Shown here piece after piece: positions 60,996 through 64,000 of a DNA stretch of 64,000 nucleotides (positions are counted from its first letter, which is position 1; each line of letters begins with the position of its first letter). The translations under genes and the position numbers were made by a program. This DNA is from Cylindrospermum sp. FACHB-282. Lineage in GTDB: Bacteria; Cyanobacteriota; Cyanobacteriia; Cyanobacteriales; Nostocaceae. A model generated the notes under the pieces. The model saw nothing but the letters and a program-made list of their open reading frames with translations, made no database searches and had not been told where the DNA came from. Location: assembly GCF_014697195.1 (NCBI RefSeq), contig NZ_JACJRJ010000015.1:1-64000 (forward strand). The letters are read 5' to 3'.

Positions 60996-63659
60996 ATGTC
61001 AACCCTCGTCATCGTCGAATCTCCGACCAAAGCTCGTACCATTCGCAACTACCTACCAAAAGACTATCGGGTAGAAGCGTCTATGGGTCATGTGCGTGAT
61101 TTACCCCAGTCAGCAAGCGAAATTCCCGCTGCTGTCAAAGGGGAAACATGGGCGCAGCTCGGGGTAAATATAGACGCCGACTTTGAACCGGTGTATGTAG
61201 TCCCCAAGGATAAAAAGAAAATTGTCACCCAACTCAAAGAGGCTCTAAAAGATGTCGATGAATTAATCCTGGCAACTGACGAAGACCGGGAAGGTGAAAG
61301 CATTAGTTGGCATTTATACCAATTGCTCAAGCCAAAAGTACCGACTAAGCGGATGGTGTTTCACGAAATTACCCAAGAAGCCATCAAAAAAGCTTTGAAA
61401 AACTGCCGCACTATTGATGAAAAGTTGGTTCGTGCCCAAGAAACCCGGCGGATTTTAGATCGATTGGTAGGATACACCCTATCTCCCCTGCTATGGAAAA
61501 AAATCGCCTGGGGATTATCCGCTGGGCGGGTGCAATCTGTAGCGGTGCGGCTTTTAGTCACCAAAGAACGCCAACGCCGTGCTTTCCATGAAGGTACATA
61601 CTGGGATTTAAAAGCTAGCTTGGTGCAGGAAAAAACCCCCTTTAGCGCCCAGTTGGTCAACTTGGGAGGAACCAAAATCGCGACCGGCAGCGATTTCGAC
61701 CCCGCGACGGGAAAAATTACCGCTGGGCGCAATGTCGTGTTATTGACAGAGCAACAAGCAGTCGCTCTCAAAGAACGTCTAACGGGGAAAACCTGGAATG
61801 TAGCGGACATCGAAGAACGCCCAGTAACGCGCAAACCTGCGCCACCCTTTACAACTTCGACCCTGCAACAAGAATCTAACCGCAAGTTGCGCCTCTCGGC
61901 ACGAGACACGATGCGTATTGCCCAGAAGTTGTATGAGCAAGGGTATATTACCTATATGCGTACAGATTCGGTGCATTTGTCAGAGCAGGCGATCGCCGCA
62001 GCCCGTAACTGTGTAGAACAACTTTACGGCAAACCTTACCTCAGCCCCCAACCAAGGCAATACACAACCAAATCTAAAGGCGCACAAGAAGCCCACGAAG
62101 CCATTCGCCCAGCAGGTAGCAGCTTCCGCACTCCCCAAGAAACTGGTTTAGGCGGTCGGGAACTTGCCTTATACGACTTAATTTGGAAGCGCACCGTCGC
62201 TAGCCAAATGGCGGACTCTCGGCAAACACAAATCACTGTACAGCTACAAGTTGAAGACGCGGGTTTTCGTTCTTCTGGCAAACGCATTGATTTTCCCGGT
62301 TTTTTACGGGCATACGTCGAAGGTTCCGACGATCCTGAAGCAGCACTGGAAGACCAAGAAGTAATTTTGCCGCCGCTGAAAGTTGGGGATCATCCCAAGT
62401 GTAATGACTTGGAAGCCGTTGGTCACGAAACCCAACCCCCAGCCAGGTACACCGAAGCCACTCTCGTCAAAACCCTAGAAAGTGAAGGCATTGGCCGTCC
62501 CAGTACCTACGCCAGCATCATCGGCACCATCATCGACAAGGGTTATGCCCAATTGGTGAGTAATGCCCTCATCCCCACTTTCACCGCCTTCGCCGTTACC
62601 GACCTGCTGGAAAAATATTTCCCCGATATTGTTGATCCCAGCTTTACCTCCAAGATGGAGCAAACTCTCGATGACATCGCTGATGGCGAAGTTGAGTGGT
62701 TACCCTACTTGCGGAATTTCTATTTGGGAGAGAAAGGTCTAGAAACCCTGGTTAAGGAACAGGAAAGCCAAATTGATGCAACTCTTGCCAGAACAGTAGC
62801 ACTGGAAAACTTAGATGCTAAAGTCCGTATTGGTAAATATGGGCCCTACATCGAAGTCGAAAATGGTGACGGTGTTGTTACCGCTTCCATTCCCAAAGAC
62901 CTGACACCAGCTGACCTCGATCCCAAACAGGTAGAAGTAATACTGCGGCAAAAAACCAGTGGGCCTGACCAAGTTGGTCGCCATCCCGAAACCGGTGAAC
63001 CGATTTATGTAAAAATCGGTACTTATGGGCCCTATGTCCAGTTAGGTGACAAGACCGACGAAAATCCCAAACCCAAACAAGCTTCTCTACCCAAAGGTGT
63101 CACACCAGAAAATGTCACCCTGGATTTGGCTGTTGGTCTTTTGGCACTACCACGAACATTGGGAGTTCATCCAGTAACCAGTGGCAAAATTCAAGCCAGT
63201 TTAGGACGCTTTGGCCCTTATGTCGTTCATGACCAGGGTAAGGAAGGGAAAGACTATCGCTCATTGAAAGCTGTTGACAATGTATTGACAATTTCTCTAG
63301 AACGTGCATTAGAGTTGTTGTCTGAACCGAAAAAGGGACGCACCTCTACAAATAGCAAGTCAAAGGCTGCCTTACGGGAATTGGGTACCCATCCTGAGGA
63401 GGGGTCACCAATAAACATCTATGATGGGCCCTATGGACCTTACATTAAGCATGGCAAAACTAATGTGAGCATTCCAGAAGGTCAAAAGGTGGAAGATGTA
63501 ACCCTGTCTACAGCGCTGACATTGCTGGAAGCTAAAGCCTCAACCGCCAAATCTCCGCGCAAGACCAATGGTAAATCAACGACTTCTAAATCTAAGTCGT
63601 CAACTACTAAGTCTTCCACTAAGTCGCCAACGACCAGCACGAAAAAAAAAGATACGTAA
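60996..63659 (+). CDS. topA: DNA topoisomerase I (type IA)
   Basis: An 887-residue type IA topoisomerase. The Toprim domain starts [14 protein letters not shown] and contains [14 protein letters not shown]. The catalytic Tyr is about residue 320 (YITYMRTDS). The central [13 protein letters not shown] motif is present. The C-terminal third carries three or four topo-C repeats ([37 protein letters not shown]) in place of Cys4 zinc fingers, as usual in cyanobacteria, and a Ser/Lys/Thr-rich tail likely to bind DNA. It relaxes negative supercoils. The gene is complete and stands alone. Confidence 0.96.
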   Translation: MSTLVIVESPTKARTIRNYLPKDYRVEASMGHVRDLPQSASEIPAAVKGETWAQLGVNIDADFEPVYVVPKDKKKIVTQLKEALKDVDELILATDEDREGESISWHLYQLLKPKVPTKRMVFHEITQEAIKKALKNCRTIDEKLVRAQETRRILDRLVGYTLSPLLWKKIAWGLSAGRVQSVAVRLLVTKERQRRAFHEGTYWDLKASLVQEKTPFSAQLVNLGGTKIATGSDFDPATGKITAGRNVVLLTEQQAVALKERLTGKTWNVADIEERPVTRKPAPPFTTSTLQQESNRKLRLSARDTMRIAQKLYEQGYITYMRTDSVHLSEQAIAAARNCVEQLYGKPYLSPQPRQYTTKSKGAQEAHEAIRPAGSSFRTPQETGLGGRELALYDLIWKRTVASQMADSRQTQITVQLQVEDAGFRSSGKRIDFPGFLRAYVEGSDDPEAALEDQEVILPPLKVGDHPKCNDLEAVGHETQPPARYTEATLVKTLESEGIGRPSTYASIIGTIIDKGYAQLVSNALIPTFTAFAVTDLLEKYFPDIVDPSFTSKMEQTLDDIADGEVEWLPYLRNFYLGEKGLETLVKEQESQIDATLARTVALENLDAKVRIGKYGPYIEVENGDGVVTASIPKDLTPADLDPKQVEVILRQKTSGPDQVGRHPETGEPIYVKIGTYGPYVQLGDKTDENPKPKQASLPKGVTPENVTLDLAVGLLALPRTLGVHPVTSGKIQASLGRFGPYVVHDQGKEGKDYRSLKAVDNVLTISLERALELLSEPKKGRTSTNSKSKAALRELGTHPEEGSPINIYDGPYGPYIKHGKTNVSIPEGQKVEDVTLSTALTLLEAKASTAKSPRKTNGKSTTSKSKSSTTKSSTKSPTTSTKKKDT

Positions 63660-63677
63660 GGCCAGTTAATGTCAACC

Positions 63678-63750
63678 GTCAAGAGTCGAAAGTCCATCAT
63701 CAGCGAGTTTTTTGACTCTTGACCAATGACTAATGACTAATGACTAACTG
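63678..63750. repeat. Hairpin and ATGACTA heptamer repeat after topA
   Basis: GTCAAGAGTC (63678-63687) and GACTCTTGAC (63714-63723) form a 10-bp stem with a 26-base loop, possibly part of the topA terminator. Three copies of the heptamer ATGACTA follow directly, another short tandem repeat of the cyanobacterial type. Confidence 0.6.
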
Positions 63751-63934
63751 GTAGGTTGCTAATGTGATACTCTTATAGGTAAGGGAGAACACAAGACCAA
63801 ATTTTAAAAGTGGTTCATGCCCCAAAAAAGGCAGTGTGTCAACGCCTTTCTTCAGCCAAAGGTGCAAAAATACCCAGTTTCTGCCAAGAGAGTTAATCAA
63901 AAATTGAGGTAGTATCTCAGGAGCGGTCAGTTCA

Positions 63935-64000
63935 ATGGACTATATAGAAAAGGTACTGGAAAAGCTTAAGGAATTAGCACGCAAGCTAATTGAAGCCTTA
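63935..64000 (+). CDS. Start of an unidentified gene, cut by the window end
   Basis: An ATG preceded by AGGAG opens a frame of 22 codons that runs to the window edge: MDYIEKVLEKLKELARKLIE and two more residues. The sequence is an amphipathic, Lys/Leu/Glu-rich helix. It is probably a small protein downstream of topA, but nothing about its role can be said from this part. Confidence 0.5.
   Translation, partial: MDYIEKVLEKLKELARKLIEAL

Noticed and set aside
1-64000. tRNA, rRNA or known riboswitch genes
   Set aside because: I looked in the intergenic stretches for cloverleaf-type sequence and conserved riboswitch cores and saw none. A covariance-model scan was not possible.

Overview
ORGANISM. 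The window looks like the chromosome of a filamentous, probably heterocyst-forming cyanobacterium (Nostocales type). Support: HIP1 octamers (GCGATCGC) recur, short heptanucleotide tandem repeats lie between genes, the TonB-dependent receptor has the cyanobacterial AMIN-plug-barrel layout, and ndhB and a cyanobacterial-type topA are present. The species cannot be named from sequence alone. LAYOUT. (1) 173-5399, minus strand: TonB-dependent siderophore receptor, PepSY-type inner-membrane reductase-like protein and MFS exporter, in one likely operon behind a candidate Fur box. (2) 5400-6365: spacer full of repeats. (3) 6366-45708, plus strand: a 39-kb NRPS/PKS assembly line in one direction, often with 1- or 4-base overlaps. 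Order: FAAL-ACP-C; GNAT; hydroxylase; I-A-T-C-A-T-C-hydroxylase; I-A-T; KS-AT-MT-ACP; C-A-T; KS-AT-KR-ACP; C; hydroxylase; I-A-T-reductase; methyltransferase; class III aminotransferase. 'I' is a condensation-like domain whose catalytic His pair is lost (PALC[A/G]D). (4) 45974-51189: Ntn-hydrolase acylase (PvdQ/AiiC type), exbD, exbB and a divergent tonB. (5) 51190-57259: two MscS-like channels, an orphan gene, a membrane desaturase, and many small repeats and MITE-like elements. (6) 57260-64000: response-regulator/histidine-kinase hybrid, ndhB, topA and the start of one further gene. HOW THE GENES WORK TOGETHER. The cluster reads as a lipopeptide siderophore system related to the beta-hydroxyaspartate siderophores (cyanochelin-like). 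A fatty acid is activated, then extended by Asp, Thr, Asp, a C-methylated malonate unit, a Lys/Orn-like residue, a ketoreduced malonate unit and a last unassigned residue. Three Fe(II)/2-oxoglutarate hydroxylases pair with three I-A-T modules, so three beta-hydroxylated residues, and possibly hexadentate iron binding, are predicted. The chain would leave reductively as an aldehyde or alcohol; the aminotransferase could turn an aldehyde into an amine. The MFS protein could export the product, the acylase could trim its acyl chain, and the receptor with TonB-ExbB-ExbD could bring the iron complex back. The three separated hydroxylase/interface modules, two PKS insertions and the reductase-plus-aminotransferase ending in one pathway are the most notable content. 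Substrate codes were read by eye, so the product is a prediction.
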